Notes: a model not told the origin generated them from the sequence alone. Numbered from the stretch's first letter, positions 28,861 to 38,173 are shown. The stretch is 64,000 bases of DNA from Thermomonospora echinospora (GCF_900108175.1 NZ_FNVO01000005.1:514049-578048); one strand, 5' to 3'. Numbers and translations: made by a program.

Positions 28861-29862
28861 ATGGACAAGACCCCGAAGCTCGTCATCACCAGCCCGGCCG
28901 ACGCCGTCGCCGTCATCCCCTACCTGCTGGGCTTCCACCCCGACAACTCCCTGGTGATCCTGTGCTGGAACACCCAAAGCAACTTCGCGGCTCGGCTGGA
29001 CCTGGTGGACCGCGAGCACTACAGCGACCTGCTGATGCAGGTGCTCGGGATGGTGATCCGCAACGCGGCCGACGCCGCGATCCTGCTCGGCTACGGCGGC
29101 AAGGATCTGGCGCTGCCGCTGCTGGCCGAGGTCAAGGACGCGCTGGAGGACGTCCTGACCGTCAAGGAGGTCCTGCACGTCGACGGCGGCCGGTGGCGGT
29201 CGCTGGTGTGCCACAACCGCGACTGCTGCCCCGAAGAGGGCACCCCCTACGACATCACGACCTCCAAGGTGGCGGCCCAGGCCACCTACGCCGGGCTGGT
29301 CGCCTACGGCAGCCGCCAGGACAAGGCGGCCACCCTCACCCCGGTCGAGGGCCAAGACCGGGTGTGGATGGTGGCCGAGACCGAACGCGCCGAGGCCGAC
29401 CTGCTGCGCGAAGGGTCCAGCTCGGATCTGCTGGTCCGCGAAGGCCTGCCGATGGTCCGCTCGCTCATCGGCCAGGACCGTAGGCTCACCGACCAGGAGG
29501 CGGCCCGGCTGTCGGTCGTGTTAACCCACCTTCGGGTTCGTGATGAGGCCTGGATCCGGATCGCCGGCCACGACCCCATGCAGCAGCTGCGGTTGTGGCA
29601 GGACGTGACCCGCCGCGCGGTCGAGGCGTACGCGGCGGCGCCCGCGGCCCTGCTCGCCTACACCGCTTACCTGAGCGGTGATGGCGGGCTGGCCCAGATG
29701 GCGCTGGCCCGCTGCCGCCAGGCGTCGCCGTCCTACGCCCTGGCCTGGCTGCTTCAGCAATGCCTGGACTACGCCGTTCCGCCGAAAGTGATCCGGGAGC
29801 GTTTCAGCCTCACGCCGGAGGCGCTCGCCCAAGCCTGGGGCGATTCCACAGAGGCCACCTGA
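28861..29862 (+). CDS. DUF4192 domain protein
   Basis: 333 aa; ATG at 28861. VAVIPYLLGFHPDNSLVILC is the DUF4192 signature, followed by RLDLVDREHY and the C-terminal GGLAQMALARCRQASPSYAL region typical of the family. DUF4192 proteins are common in actinobacteria and have no established function. The gene sits between two hairpin terminators, so it is probably transcribed alone. Confidence 0.88.
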   Translation: MDKTPKLVITSPADAVAVIPYLLGFHPDNSLVILCWNTQSNFAARLDLVDREHYSDLLMQVLGMVIRNAADAAILLGYGGKDLALPLLAEVKDALEDVLTVKEVLHVDGGRWRSLVCHNRDCCPEEGTPYDITTSKVAAQATYAGLVAYGSRQDKAATLTPVEGQDRVWMVAETERAEADLLREGSSSDLLVREGLPMVRSLIGQDRRLTDQEAARLSVVLTHLRVRDEAWIRIAGHDPMQQLRLWQDVTRRAVEAYAAAPAALLAYTAYLSGDGGLAQMALARCRQASPSYALAWLLQQCLDYAVPPKVIRERFSLTPEALAQAWGDSTEAT

Positions 29863-29870
29863 CGGTCTCA

Positions 29871-29906
29871 CGCAGGGGTGGCGGGCAGCACCCGGCCACC
29901 CCTGCG
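29871..29906 (+). terminator. Hairpin terminator after DUF4192 gene
   Basis: CGCAGGGGTGGC (from 29871) pairs with GCCACCCCTGCG (ending 29906), extended by an inner GGG/CCC, starting 8 bp after the stop codon. Confidence 0.78.
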
Positions 29907-30201
29907 CAGGTCTCACACCCCTGGAGCACTCCTCGTCTCCAGAGCGTCTGCATGACTCTCAGGCGAAGGACTTCTTGGATCGCTGCGAGTTCGGTCCATG
30001 CGTCCCCGGCCCGCAGACGAGGGTGTGGGTCGCCGTGATCCCACCATTACCTCGAGCCGGTTGACGGCGGTCATGAGGTGCGTTGCCGTTGGCGGGCTGA
30101 TCGAGGAGCTGGGCCGCCTGATGGCAGGCAGGGAGTGACTCAGGTAGCGCCCCATGTCAGACCTGAGGCCGGATCGGGGTCGTTGCCCGCCTCCTGGACG
30201 G
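29907..30201 (+). promoter_or_regulatory. Candidate leader of array A2
   Basis: 295 bp without a gene, upstream of the first perfect A2 repeat. By orientation this should hold the leader. I do not see obvious similarity to the 384-532 region by eye. Confidence 0.35.
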
Positions 30202-30364
30202 GTCCTCATCACCCCTACGAGGGGTCGCAACAGGTAGGTCGCGACGATCCCGCCCCAGTGGCTAACTAGTCCTCATCGCCCCTACGAGGGGTCGCAACAG
30301 GGCCTGCAGCCGCACCCTGTAGGTGGTGATCTAGGTCCTCATCGCCCCTACGAAGAGTCGCTGC
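30202..30364 (+). CRISPR. CRISPR array A2 (3 repeats, same family as A1, opposite orientation)
   Basis: Repeats lie at 30202-30231, 30269-30298 and 30335-30364, with spacers of 37 and 36 nt. Each starts GTCCTCATC, has CCCCT/AGGGG arms and ends GTCGCAAC; this is the reverse complement of the A1 repeat, with variation only at positions 10-11. The third repeat is degenerate (CGAAGAGTCGCTGC at its end), as expected for the trailer end of a plus-strand array. That supports GTCGCAAC as the crRNA handle. No cas gene is adjacent; the matching effector operon is 20 kb to the left. Confidence 0.95.
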
Positions 30365-30789
30365 CCTGCATTGGGAGCTTCTGATCAGGTCGGAGCTGGT
30401 GCGCGGTCCGGCGGTTCGCCGCCCGGTGACCGGCGCCGCCGCTCTTGATCCTAAAAACTGAATTCGGCAGGGTTCTGGCCACCGCCCGATCATGACCTGG
30501 GGCGAGAACGGATCCTCGAGTTACCCCTGGCGTCCGAGGTTTCGGCGACTCTCTGCCAACGGCGCCAAGGGGCTTGAGGGGCTGTTCTCGGTCTCTTCGG
30601 GGTAACCAGAAATTGGACAGTCTCTATCTCACCGGCGGCCGCGAGCTCGCTGGCAGAAGTCATGTCTCAGTCTCCTGCATCGTCCTCCGGCCCACTGCAC
30701 ATCACACCGCTACTCCCAGCGTCGCCTCAACACGTCGGCTGGGAGGTGAGAACTCAGTCAGGGCCTACCAGGAGTAGCCAGTGGCATCC
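30365..30789. other. Gene-poor stretch after array A2
   Basis: About 425 bp with only short, low-quality open frames. No further repeat copies are seen. Confidence 0.5.
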
Positions 30790-31407
30790 TCACCCGCCGG
30801 CGGAGGCGGGCGCCGCCCCCTCACCGGCGGTGGCAAGCCCGACCCGGCCGTTGCGGCCCTCGAGTGCGTGGGCCCTGCGCGACCACTGATCAAGGACGGT
30901 GTAGTCGGCGTCGGTGAGGCCTTGGCGGGCATCGACGCGGTGGAGGAGGGCCTCACCCGGATGGTGAGCGGTGACCCAGGCTTGATCGATGTCGGTGATC
31001 TCGTCATCGACCCAGGCGAACGCGTGCCCCGCCGCCCAGGCGACCAGGGCCCGGGTCTTCCAGTGCAGTCCGCTTCGTTCGTCCTGCTCATCGAGGTCGG
31101 ACGGCTCCGGCCAGTTCACCACCGGCAACTGCGGCAAGCCCAGACGCGGGCAGATGCACTCGTTGGCGTCGGCCATCCAGCTCGACGCCCAGACCAGCTC
31201 GCACGGCAGTGCCCTGAGCCGGAGCCCGTGCTCGGGATCGATCCTGTTCAGGAGCGGATGAGAACCAGACCCTTCTGGCCGAGGTCCCACGTGGTAGGTC
31301 GGGTACTGCTGTGCCGCCCCGAAAGGGATGAGCGGCCCGTCGACGTCGAGGAACAGCAGCGGAGGCTGCGCACAGCCGGTCACGTCCGCACCATAGCGCG
31401 CGCCCAC
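30790..31407 (-). CDS. HAD-superfamily hydrolase-like protein
   Basis: 205 aa. LLFLDVDGPLIPF carries the HAD motif I DxDG (D21, D23). VWASSWMADAN could supply motif II Ser, and FAWVDDEITD the acidic motif IV. This pattern fits small actinomycete HAD proteins of unknown substrate. A start at an internal GTG (31383) is also possible. The C-terminal about 20 residues are Ala/Gly-rich. Confidence 0.75.
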   Translation of the reverse strand: MGARYGADVTGCAQPPLLFLDVDGPLIPFGAAQQYPTYHVGPRPEGSGSHPLLNRIDPEHGLRLRALPCELVWASSWMADANECICPRLGLPQLPVVNWPEPSDLDEQDERSGLHWKTRALVAWAAGHAFAWVDDEITDIDQAWVTAHHPGEALLHRVDARQGLTDADYTVLDQWSRRAHALEGRNGRVGLATAGEGAAPASAGG

Positions 31408-31583
31408 GTTGCCGCCGTGAGGTCCGACCCAAGTGATCGCACCGGGCCGACACGTCCTGCAGCAGCAGTCAGATCTCGCGGTGCCGTCGCAGTTTGGTCC
31501 CGTCCATCGCTATGGCCGCTCGGTTGCCACCGCCCGACCACCTGCGCGGCCCTTGCCGTACGGCACCCTCACCCCGTACGCGG

Positions 31584-32036
31584 TCACCGAGGCCATCCCG
31601 CCGCCCCGCCCGTGCGCGGCACCTGGAACCACACCGTCGTGTACCCGTTCCGATCGCGCGACCAGTCCCAGCGGGCCGCCAGCTCCTGCACGATCAGCAG
31701 ACCTCGGCCGCTCAGTACCGGATACGGCGGGATCCACGGTTCGCTCCTCGCTTCGCTCTGATCGATGACCTCGACCCGGACCTGTTCGTCCGTGGCGATC
31801 ACAGCCGCCCACACCTGCCCACCCGGCCGGCCGCTGGCGGTGTGCCGTACCGCGTTGGTGACGATCTCGGCGGCCATCAGGTCCACGTCGTCCAGGTCCG
31901 CTCCCGCGCCGTCCAGCGCCTCGCGCAGGTAGGCCGGCACCTCTCGCACGTTCACCTGTGCCTCTGGCGAGACGTTCTCGACCGGGAACCGGACCACTTC
32001 CACAAAGCGTCCCGTGGGCACTGCCCGGCGCTCCAT
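31584..32036 (-). CDS. ATP-binding protein, HATPase_c_2 (RsbW-like anti-sigma/regulatory kinase)
   Basis: 150 aa from ATG 32036. The N-box AAEIVTNAVRHT and the G-type motif SGRGLLIVQEL are those of GHKL ATPases of the RsbW/SpoIIAB-like class that abound in actinomycetes. These usually phosphorylate anti-anti-sigma factors or act as stand-alone regulators. It is encoded just downstream of an SRPBCC gene on the same strand. Confidence 0.85.
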   Translation of the reverse strand: MERRAVPTGRFVEVVRFPVENVSPEAQVNVREVPAYLREALDGAGADLDDVDLMAAEIVTNAVRHTASGRPGGQVWAAVIATDEQVRVEVIDQSEARSEPWIPPYPVLSGRGLLIVQELAARWDWSRDRNGYTTVWFQVPRTGGAAGWPR

Positions 32037-32085
32037 TGCTGGGGCTGGAGTCGATCTCTCATGCCGATGAGCGGACGTCCGATCT

Positions 32086-32586
32086 TCACTCCGTACAGCG
32101 TTCGGCGAGTTGCTTGAAGGTGAGCAGCTGCCGTCGGGCCATGACCAGGTCCCCGACGGACAACCCGAGAGCGACCACACGGTTTGTTCGCATCACGACC
32201 TTGAGCAGCAGGCGCGTGGTGTTGTGCTCCTCGGGTACCAGGACGTAGGACATGACGGCATTCATGATCCTTCCGGTCAGTTGTTTCCCGGGCTCGACCG
32301 AGAGGATTCTGCCCCGCTTCCGCCCACCGGCGGTGGTGAACGCCTCTCCCACTCGAGGTTCGGGGAGGCCGACCAGCTGCCGAGGTGAGCGGCGGCCGAG
32401 ATTGTCGATCCAGTCGTAGGAGTAGGGCGCCAGCCGCACCTGGGCGACCCACGGCCATACCACTGTGGCAGGCGCGTTCACTCCTACCCCTCGCCATGCC
32501 CGCAGTGTGGGTGAGACGACGAAGTCGTCGCACGGATAGGCGCGCAAGATCTCCCTGTCGGTCACGCCCCACCGGTCACCGAGCAT
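32086..32586 (-). CDS. SRPBCC-fold protein
   Basis: 166 aa from ATG 32586 (AAGGCGG upstream); a GTG at 32601 would overlap the methyltransferase gene more. VNAPATVVWPWVAQVRLAPY and YDWIDNLGRRSP, plus GRILSVEPGKQLTGRIM, match SRPBCC (START-like) ligand-binding proteins. The ligand is unknown. It slightly overlaps the upstream methyltransferase gene and is probably cotranscribed with it. Confidence 0.78.
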   Translation of the reverse strand: MLGDRWGVTDREILRAYPCDDFVVSPTLRAWRGVGVNAPATVVWPWVAQVRLAPYSYDWIDNLGRRSPRQLVGLPEPRVGEAFTTAGGRKRGRILSVEPGKQLTGRIMNAVMSYVLVPEEHNTTRLLLKVVMRTNRVVALGLSVGDLVMARRQLLTFKQLAERCTE

Positions 32587-33343
32587 GTATCCGCCTTCCA
32601 CCCTGGCCCAGCACCAGCGTGGTGCGCAGATCGAGTACGACGGTGCCGCCGAAGTCGTCGACCAGTCGGCCGAGGGCGGTCAGTCCACGCTGTTGCTGCT
32701 CCGGCGACCGGGACAGGTACGGCCCGAAGGTACGCACCAGGTCGAGATAGCGTTCCCTGTCGAGTGGCAGGTCGCGCCGGAAGACCTCCTTGCGGACGTT
32801 GACGAACCGCCCGTGGTCGACGACGTCCTGGTGGAACCAGTCCGCGGGTCGCTCCCGTACGGTGGGGTCGATGGCGTGCAGCGCGGATCGGATCGCCGCC
32901 CGCTGGCCGGGGTCGGCGTAGTCATAGCGATGCCCGAAGAGCGCCAGTGTGCCGCCGGGCGCGAGTGCTTGCCGCGCGTGCGTGTTGCGGGTGGCCGGGT
33001 CCAGCCAGTGCCAGGCCATGGCGCAGGCCAGCACACCGACCCCACCGGCGGGTGGCGACCACCGTTCGAAGGTGCTGGCGCGGATGCGAACGTCGGGAAA
33101 TCGCGTGGCCAGCAACGCCGCCATCCGGGGATCTGGCTCGAGGCAGGTCAAGGGTGCGCCGATACGGGCGAGCACTTCGGTTCCCTTGCCCGTGCCGGCG
33201 CCGATCTCGACCACGGACGCCGGCGTGCCGCCGTGGTAGGCGACGATCTCCTCGGCGATCTCGGGCGGATAGCCCGGCCGGGCGGTCTCGTACAGGTCGG
33301 CCACCGACCCGAAGACGTCCACCACCTCACCTCTTTCGATCAA
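32576..33343 (-). CDS. Class I SAM-dependent methyltransferase
   Basis: 255 aa. FGSVADLYETARPGYPPEIA, motif I VVEIGAGTGKGTEVL, the acidic LEPDP after strand 2, and CAMAWHWLDP define a Methyltransf_11-type small-molecule methyltransferase. It resembles the paralogue at 40918-41739. The substrate is unknown. Confidence 0.88.
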   Translation of the reverse strand: MIERGEVVDVFGSVADLYETARPGYPPEIAEEIVAYHGGTPASVVEIGAGTGKGTEVLARIGAPLTCLEPDPRMAALLATRFPDVRIRASTFERWSPPAGGVGVLACAMAWHWLDPATRNTHARQALAPGGTLALFGHRYDYADPGQRAAIRSALHAIDPTVRERPADWFHQDVVDHGRFVNVRKEVFRRDLPLDRERYLDLVRTFGPYLSRSPEQQQRGLTALGRLVDDFGGTVVLDLRTTLVLGQGGRRIHAR

Positions 33344-33625
33344 GGTCGATGTGCGCTGCTACCACCCGGGCCTGGAGCCGGTATCCGGCTGCCCGAGGGG
33401 TGGAGCCGGTTCGCGCCGAAGAAGCCGCGCGGGGGGAACCTTTCGGCGGCCCCGGATCCACGTCGTTCCCCCCGGGCACTGCGGGCAGACCTGCCGGGAG
33501 ACCGCGTCCACGGCCGCCGCCCGTTCGCCGAGGTGAGGCAGGAGCCGGTCCGGCGAGTCGCGGCGCCGAACCGACCCACCGCACCCCGGTCGACGGGCCG
33601 GCCGGCACAGGCGGCAGGAGCGGGT
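33344..33625. other. Short gene-poor stretch
   Basis: About 280 bp between two leftward genes with no protein-like frame, RNA or repeat. Confidence 0.45.
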
Positions 33626-34174
33626 TCACAACGTCGCCTCCACGCCTCGCAGGGAGTCGATCGCGGCCTGGCTGCCCTCGCTCAAATCCACGTTCAACGC
33701 CTGCAGCATCACCACCAACGCGCCGAGCGCGAGCGTGTCCCGCAACTCCCGCGGTCCTGCCGTGGACCGATGCTCGGCCTCGTCCAGGATCCCGCCGATC
33801 ATCGCCCGGCAGCGCGCCGCGACCGCCTCGTCGGAGCGGGCCGCCGCGCAGGCCTGCAACCACAGGCCGGTGACGACGCCGTCGGCGATCAGCGCCCGGA
33901 AGTCGGCGCGTATCGCCGGCAGCGGGTCACCCGGGTTCTGGGCCGCCGCCTGCTGGAGCACCCGCCGGATACGGGCCTCCATCTCATCCACGCAGGCCAG
34001 AAAGAAGTCGCGCTTACTGCCGAACAGCCGGAAAACGTACGGCTGTGACACACCCATCTGGTCGGCCACCTTCTGCACCGACGCGGTCGTCAGTCCGTGG
34101 TCGGCGAAGACTCGCATGCCGATGTCGACCGCGTCCGTACGTCGCCGCGATGCCGTACTGCGCTGCGTTCCCAT
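33626..34174 (-). CDS. TetR/AcrR family transcriptional regulator
   Basis: 182 aa. The HTH at about residues 10-55 is standard (GMRVFADHGLTTASVQKVAD, then QMGVSQPYVFRLFGSKRDFF). The C-terminal domain is helical (TGLWLQACAAARSDEAVAAR), like the class that senses small lipophilic ligands. It is divergent from a small membrane protein gene. An imperfect palindrome lies in the shared promoter. Confidence 0.9.
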   Translation of the reverse strand: MGTQRSTASRRRTDAVDIGMRVFADHGLTTASVQKVADQMGVSQPYVFRLFGSKRDFFLACVDEMEARIRRVLQQAAAQNPGDPLPAIRADFRALIADGVVTGLWLQACAAARSDEAVAARCRAMIGGILDEAEHRSTAGPRELRDTLALGALVVMLQALNVDLSEGSQAAIDSLRGVEATL

Positions 34175-34189
34175 GCCTGCAGCATTACA

Positions 34190-34205
34190 TTAGTAACCAC
34201 TTACA
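34190..34205. promoter_or_regulatory. Candidate TetR operator
   Basis: TTAGTAACCACTTACA contains GTAA-ccac-TTAC, an imperfect palindrome of the classic TetR type. It lies 16 bp upstream of the TetR start and about 120 bp from the divergent gene. Confidence 0.5.
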
Positions 34206-34326
34206 AACAAGGTCGGTGCGTGACGTACAGGCAATCCCCGCCTCACTCCTGATCAAGTGCGTACATCCGCCGCTGTCCGCGCTGCCGTGCGTCGGTTGGG
34301 AACAGTGAAACAGGAGGTCCCCCATC

Positions 34327-34572
34327 GTGATCCCGACACTGATCCTGTTCGGCCTTCTACTCGGACGCTGGTGGCGGTCGTCACTCATCGCCGCCGGTCT
34401 GGGATGGCCGATCTTGCTGGTCACAAGCGACGTGATGAGCGTCGAGCCGGGGTTGCTCGGCGCGTCTGGGCTCGCCATGGCCAACACCGGCGTCGGCGTG
34501 TTGATCCATCAGGGCATCCTGCTCATGGTCCGGACACGGCGACGTTCTCGGTCGCCGGATTCGAACGCATGA
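34327..34572 (+). CDS. Small membrane protein
   Basis: 81 aa; the GTG at 34327 is preceded by a near-consensus AGGAGG. Hydrophobic segments at about 3-12, 18-33 and 45-65 predict two to three membrane helices, followed by a basic tail (VRTRRRSRSP). It is probably controlled by the divergent TetR. The family is unknown. The 3' end overlaps the convergent TrbL-like gene. Confidence 0.65.
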   Translation: MIPTLILFGLLLGRWWRSSLIAAGLGWPILLVTSDVMSVEPGLLGASGLAMANTGVGVLIHQGILLMVRTRRRSRSPDSNA

Positions 34573-35873
34573 CCTGTGCGCCCACCCGTTCCTGCGGCTT
34601 GCGATGCGAGCGACGCCCCCAACTGCCGTTGAGCGGAAACTCGATCATGCCGGCAGCGAAGCGCTTGCTCCTCGCCGGTGACGGGTGGGTCGCTGTGGTC
34701 GGCCGGCCAGTGGCCACCGCTGCGGTATCTGCCGGGGTAGGTGGGGAAGCCGGCGGAGTAGGTGGCCGGTCGTCCGCTCATTCCGGCGTGCGCGGCCGTC
34801 TGGTCGATGCCGCGTCCCAGGCTGTTGATCACCTTCTGCGCGGTCTGGACGCCCGCCATGAGCGCTGCGGGACCCACCGCTCCCCCGCCTCGCCCGCCGC
34901 CGAAGGTCGCCATGGTGCGGGCCTCGGCTTCCCGGGAGAACTGGTCAGGCTCCACCCCGGCGGGTGCTCTACCGCTGCCGCCGCCGGTGTGCCCGGCCGC
35001 GGCCCCCAGGAGGGCGCCGAATCCGGTGCTGCCGCCGACCGCGGCCGAGGCGAAGGAGAAGAACCGGGCGATCGCCGGCCACGCGAACACCGCCAGCAGC
35101 AGGATCAGCATCCCGGCCAGCAGTCCCTGGATGTCCTTGCTCTGCCCTGTCATGCCGAAGCCGAGCGCGAACACCAGCGCGATCACCGGCTTGAGGACGA
35201 TCAGTTGGGCGGTGGCCACGGCGGTCTTGGTCCACCACTGCCGGGTGGACTCCGTTACCAGGCCAGCCGCCGCGATCGGGGAGGTGGCCACCAGCGCCGC
35301 GATCGCCGCGTTACGCAGCAGCAGCTCGAACCACAGCACCAGCGTGAGCACGATGCCGACGACGGCCAGGATCAGCAGCAACGCGGAGGCCTCCGCCAGG
35401 CCCTGGGTCTGGTTCCAGACGATCAGGTGCGCCAGCTTGTCGGTCAGTGCCCTGGTCGAGCCGAAGGAGCGCACCACGATGTAGTCGGTCAGCTCGTCGG
35501 AGGCCCGCAGCGCCGTCCCGGTGATCGCGACGGTGAGCAGGATCGCCAGCGCCGCCTTGATCAGGCCGACGACTCCCTGCGCCAGGGCGGAGCCGTCCTG
35601 GGTCACCGCCGTCCGGATCACCTGGCCCAGTAACAGCAGCGCCGCGACGACCGTGGCCAGGCCCAGGCTGGTGCCGTAGATGCCGGTGATGCCGGGCGAG
35701 TCCAGATCGATGGGCGGAATCGCCACGAACGCCTTGGCGAACGCCTCCAGCAGGGTGTTGGCGGCGGAGATGAACGACCGCACGATCGCATCGAAGGCGC
35801 TGCCGGCCAGGGTGTCCAAGCCGTCGCGCAGGAGACCTCGGCACAGGCCCGGGGTGAACAAGCCGCAGGACAT
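34509..35873 (-). CDS. TrbL/VirB6-like conjugal transfer membrane protein
   Basis: 454 aa. Six or so hydrophobic segments between about residues 60 and 300 (VVAALLLLGQVI, LAILLTVAITG, LLLILAVVGIVLTLVLWFEL, AIAALVATSPIAAAGLV, GLLAGMLILLLAVFAWPAI) match TrbL-type inner-membrane channel proteins of actinomycete conjugative elements. A Gly/Ala-rich soluble tail follows. The last about 60 residues are Arg/Ser-rich and overlap the convergent gene, so the original C-terminus may be frameshifted near 34690. It is followed on the same strand by the transfer genes at 35901 and 36643. Confidence 0.78.
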   Translation of the reverse strand: MSCGLFTPGLCRGLLRDGLDTLAGSAFDAIVRSFISAANTLLEAFAKAFVAIPPIDLDSPGITGIYGTSLGLATVVAALLLLGQVIRTAVTQDGSALAQGVVGLIKAALAILLTVAITGTALRASDELTDYIVVRSFGSTRALTDKLAHLIVWNQTQGLAEASALLLILAVVGIVLTLVLWFELLLRNAAIAALVATSPIAAAGLVTESTRQWWTKTAVATAQLIVLKPVIALVFALGFGMTGQSKDIQGLLAGMLILLLAVFAWPAIARFFSFASAAVGGSTGFGALLGAAAGHTGGGSGRAPAGVEPDQFSREAEARTMATFGGGRGGGAVGPAALMAGVQTAQKVINSLGRGIDQTAAHAGMSGRPATYSAGFPTYPGRYRSGGHWPADHSDPPVTGEEQALRCRHDRVSAQRQLGASLASQAAGTGGRTGHAFESGDRERRRVRTMSRMP

Positions 35874-35900
35874 GGGGAGCTCCGTCCGGAGAAGTCGGGG

Positions 35901-36623
35901 TCAGTACCACAGGGGCCGCCAGCCCAGGGCCATGGCCTCAGCGGATCCGGGCGGGGCCCTCAGCTCGGAGTAGTCGGCGTCCTGGGTGGGGGCGGGCAGC
36001 TTCCAGTCCCCTGCGATCCAGCGCAGCTGCGCGGGGAAGACACCTGGGCCGGTTTCCGGTTCCCAGCCGGGGACGGTGGTCTCGTAGTAGGCCAGGAGCA
36101 GGACGAACACCGCATCGGGCGTGACGTCCCGGAGCTGGTAGGCCATCGGCGTCAGCCGCACGGCGGCCCCTTGCGGCACCGGTCCGGCTGTCGGCAGCCC
36201 GAGCATGCGGCGGGTGTGGACCGGGCCTTGTGCCAGGTCCTGCGGGGCGGTCTTCCATGCCGGATCGGCCACGATGCGCCCGATCACGTAGGCACGCGCG
36301 GGCTTGAGCGTGGAGCCGATCTGGCCCCAGTAGTGCACCGCGGCTGAGACCGCACCGGCCGTCGTGTGCGGGAAACCGACCGGTACGTCCTTGACGACGG
36401 CCCTGCCCGCCAAGACCCGCAGCGGCCCTGCGGTCAGCGTGTCATCGTCTCCTGGAGCGATTCCGGCTGGAAGAGTGGCCGCGGGACGCCGGGTGCCGGG
36501 TTCGGTGTGCGTTGTCAGTGCTTGGACCAGCAGCCAGGCGATGAGGCAGCCCACCACCACGATCACCGCGACGGCCAGGCATGAGGTGCTCGGGCGACGG
36601 CGGCGCAGGAAGAAGTTGTCCAT
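35901..36623 (-). CDS. Conjugation-associated membrane-anchored protein
   Basis: 240 aa; ATG at 36623. A basic N-terminus is followed by one membrane helix (about 16-37, CLAVAVIVVVGCLIAWLLVQ), then a presumably external domain (AGAVSAAVHYWGQIGSTLKP, RWIAGDWKLP). This layout is common in the transfer modules of actinomycete integrative elements, between a VirB2-like and a TrbL-like gene. The specific role is unknown. Confidence 0.7.
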   Translation of the reverse strand: MDNFFLRRRRPSTSCLAVAVIVVVGCLIAWLLVQALTTHTEPGTRRPAATLPAGIAPGDDDTLTAGPLRVLAGRAVVKDVPVGFPHTTAGAVSAAVHYWGQIGSTLKPARAYVIGRIVADPAWKTAPQDLAQGPVHTRRMLGLPTAGPVPQGAAVRLTPMAYQLRDVTPDAVFVLLLAYYETTVPGWEPETGPGVFPAQLRWIAGDWKLPAPTQDADYSELRAPPGSAEAMALGWRPLWY

Positions 36624-36642
36624 GAGTGTCTCCCCGGTCCGC

Positions 36643-36975
36643 TCAGGCCGCCGCGCTGAAGACCGTGTTGACCATCGGGATCGCGATCGCGGTGACCACG
36701 ACCCCGGCCAGCGACCAGATCAGCGCCCGTTTGCCCTTGTCGGCGCTGTCGGGACGGTTGGTCAGGGTTCCCACGGCGAGCAGGCCGCCGGAGACCACCG
36801 CACAGATCGCACACGCCGTCAGGGCGCCTCACTTGGCGTAGCTGAGCAGCAGGCTGATCCCCTTGGACCCGTTCGTCGGGTCGGCCGGCGCGGGGTTGTC
36901 GATGGGATCGGCCAGCAGCCTGACCAGCCCGGCCGCGCCCGAGGCGACGTCATGGACGCACAGCAGAAGGGACAT
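36643..36975 (-). pseudogene. VirB2-like small transfer membrane protein with in-frame TGA
   Basis: From ATG 36975 the frame reads 48 codons ending GISLLLSYAK, then TGA (36829-36831). It continues in the same frame as GALTACAICAVVSGGLLAVG, a short charged segment, and LIWSLAGVVVTAIAIPMV to a second stop at 36643-36645. The joined 110-aa product has the two-helix layout of small VirB2/TrbC-like proteins of conjugative elements. In these a Trp commonly follows the 'AK' before the first helix. One base change, TGG to TGA, explains the break. Alternatively the TGA is read through. Confidence 0.7.
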
Positions 36976-37074
36976 GCACGGCTCCTTGAAGGGGCGGGTC
37001 CTGGAGAGGTGGATCCGCCCGGGTCGCAAGAGGTGGACCGCCACGTGTTCGCAGCGGTAGAGGCGACCTGCTCA

Positions 37075-37088
37075 TTTGCCACAGCAAA
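37075..37088. promoter_or_regulatory. Palindromic operator copy 1 (TTTGC-N4-GCAAA)
   Basis: TTTGCCACAGCAAA is a perfect 5+5 inverted repeat 74 bp upstream of the XRE regulator and upstream of the divergent transfer gene. It matches copies at 37117, 41887 and 41943. Confidence 0.7.
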
Positions 37089-37116
37089 CGTCAAGGTTCT
37101 GTAATGGCGAGTTGCC

Positions 37117-37130
37117 ATTGCTACAGCAGA
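37117..37130. promoter_or_regulatory. Palindromic operator copy 2
   Basis: ATTGCTACAGCAGA is a variant of the TTTGCTACAGCAAA palindrome, 31 bp before the XRE start, so autoregulation is likely. Confidence 0.6.
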
Positions 37131-37161
37131 TTGGGCATTCTGGCCGGGAGAGGCGACCCCG

Positions 37162-37617
37162 ATGACGACCACACCGCGGCAGCCCGCCGCCCCCGCCCCG
37201 GATCCAGACCCCGGCCCGATCGCCCGGCGTCTGGATCACCTGTTCCGCACCGTCCATCCACGCGACCGCGGCCCGTACACGCACAAGGAAGCGGCCGAGG
37301 CGATCAACGCCGCGGCCGGCGAACAGGTGATCTCACCCGCCTACCTGTGGCAACTACGCAAGGGCACCCGCACCGAGCCCGGCCACAAACGCCTGGTGGC
37401 CATCGCGAAGTTCTTCGGCGTCGACGTCACCTACTTCACCGACGACCAGACCGCCGCGCACGCCGCCTCGATCGTCGCGCCCCCTCGATCGCCTCCAGCG
37501 CGGCCGCGGGCACGCCGGACGCCCGGCGGGCCCTGGTCGGGTATCCGGTCGGCGACCGCGCGGTACCCGGCGATCAGGTCGGCCCGTGAGCAGCAACCGA
37601 ACGGTGGACGGCGGTAA
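37162..37617 (+). CDS. XRE-family regulator (EspR-like HTH)
   Basis: 151 aa; ATG at 37162. Residues about 22-95 (IARRLDHLFRTVHPRDRGPY, ISPAYLWQLRKGTRTEPGHK, AIAKFFGVDVTYFTDD) match the HTH domain of EspR-type actinobacterial XRE proteins that control mobile-element and secretion genes. The C-terminal about 40 residues are Pro/Arg-rich and do not look like the usual helical dimerisation tail, so a late frameshift is possible. Two copies of a palindrome precede it. Two more precede the transfer hydrolase at 42059, suggesting one regulon. Confidence 0.8.
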   Translation: MTTTPRQPAAPAPDPDPGPIARRLDHLFRTVHPRDRGPYTHKEAAEAINAAAGEQVISPAYLWQLRKGTRTEPGHKRLVAIAKFFGVDVTYFTDDQTAAHAASIVAPPRSPPARPRARRTPGGPWSGIRSATARYPAIRSAREQQPNGGRR

Positions 37618-38173
37618 CTCCGCCCGAACTGGCTCGCCATCGCCGTTGGCCGTTCGGTTGTTGGTCAAGGGCCGACTAACCGGCTAGTGGACGGTGAACC
37701 TGTCGGATGAAGGCCGGCGTCCCGGCCGCTGGATGTGGCCGACTCGATCGTTGACTACGGTGAACGTAGACGCCCTACAGGCCGTTGGGTGACATCCAGG
37801 ACCCCGGCTTTGAGGAACAGCGGTACAGCCGACGTCTACCGCGTTGTCGAACGCGCCTCAGCGCTATCGACCCAGAGACGATGCAGGTCGGTGCGCTACT
37901 TCACGCCCCAACGCGTGAGACGACCGTAGCCGGGCCGGTAGATCGTACGCGTGACCGGGTAACGAGCCTTCTTAACCGCATACCACGCTTCCTCGGCCCC
38001 GCGCAGCCGCCACCAGCGCCAGAACTCGACATCCTCATAACTGTTCTTCATCTCAAAGCACAGTCCGTACTCCAGGCCATCTCTGCACACATAGACCTTG
38101 GCTGGTCTTCCCCCCGTTGTTCGGACACCTGACCTGAGGTGACCGTCGGATCACCGAGGGGAAGGAGTCGTTC

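Noticed and set aside
34535..34600. Possible second tRNA fragment (GGATTCGAAC)
   Set aside because: The T-loop-like sequence has no pairing T-stem or acceptor, unlike the remnant at 39997-40021.
34257..35633. Long rightward open frame antisense to the TrbL-like gene
   Set aside because: Low-complexity Gly/Arg/Gln shadow; the opposite strand encodes clear membrane helices.
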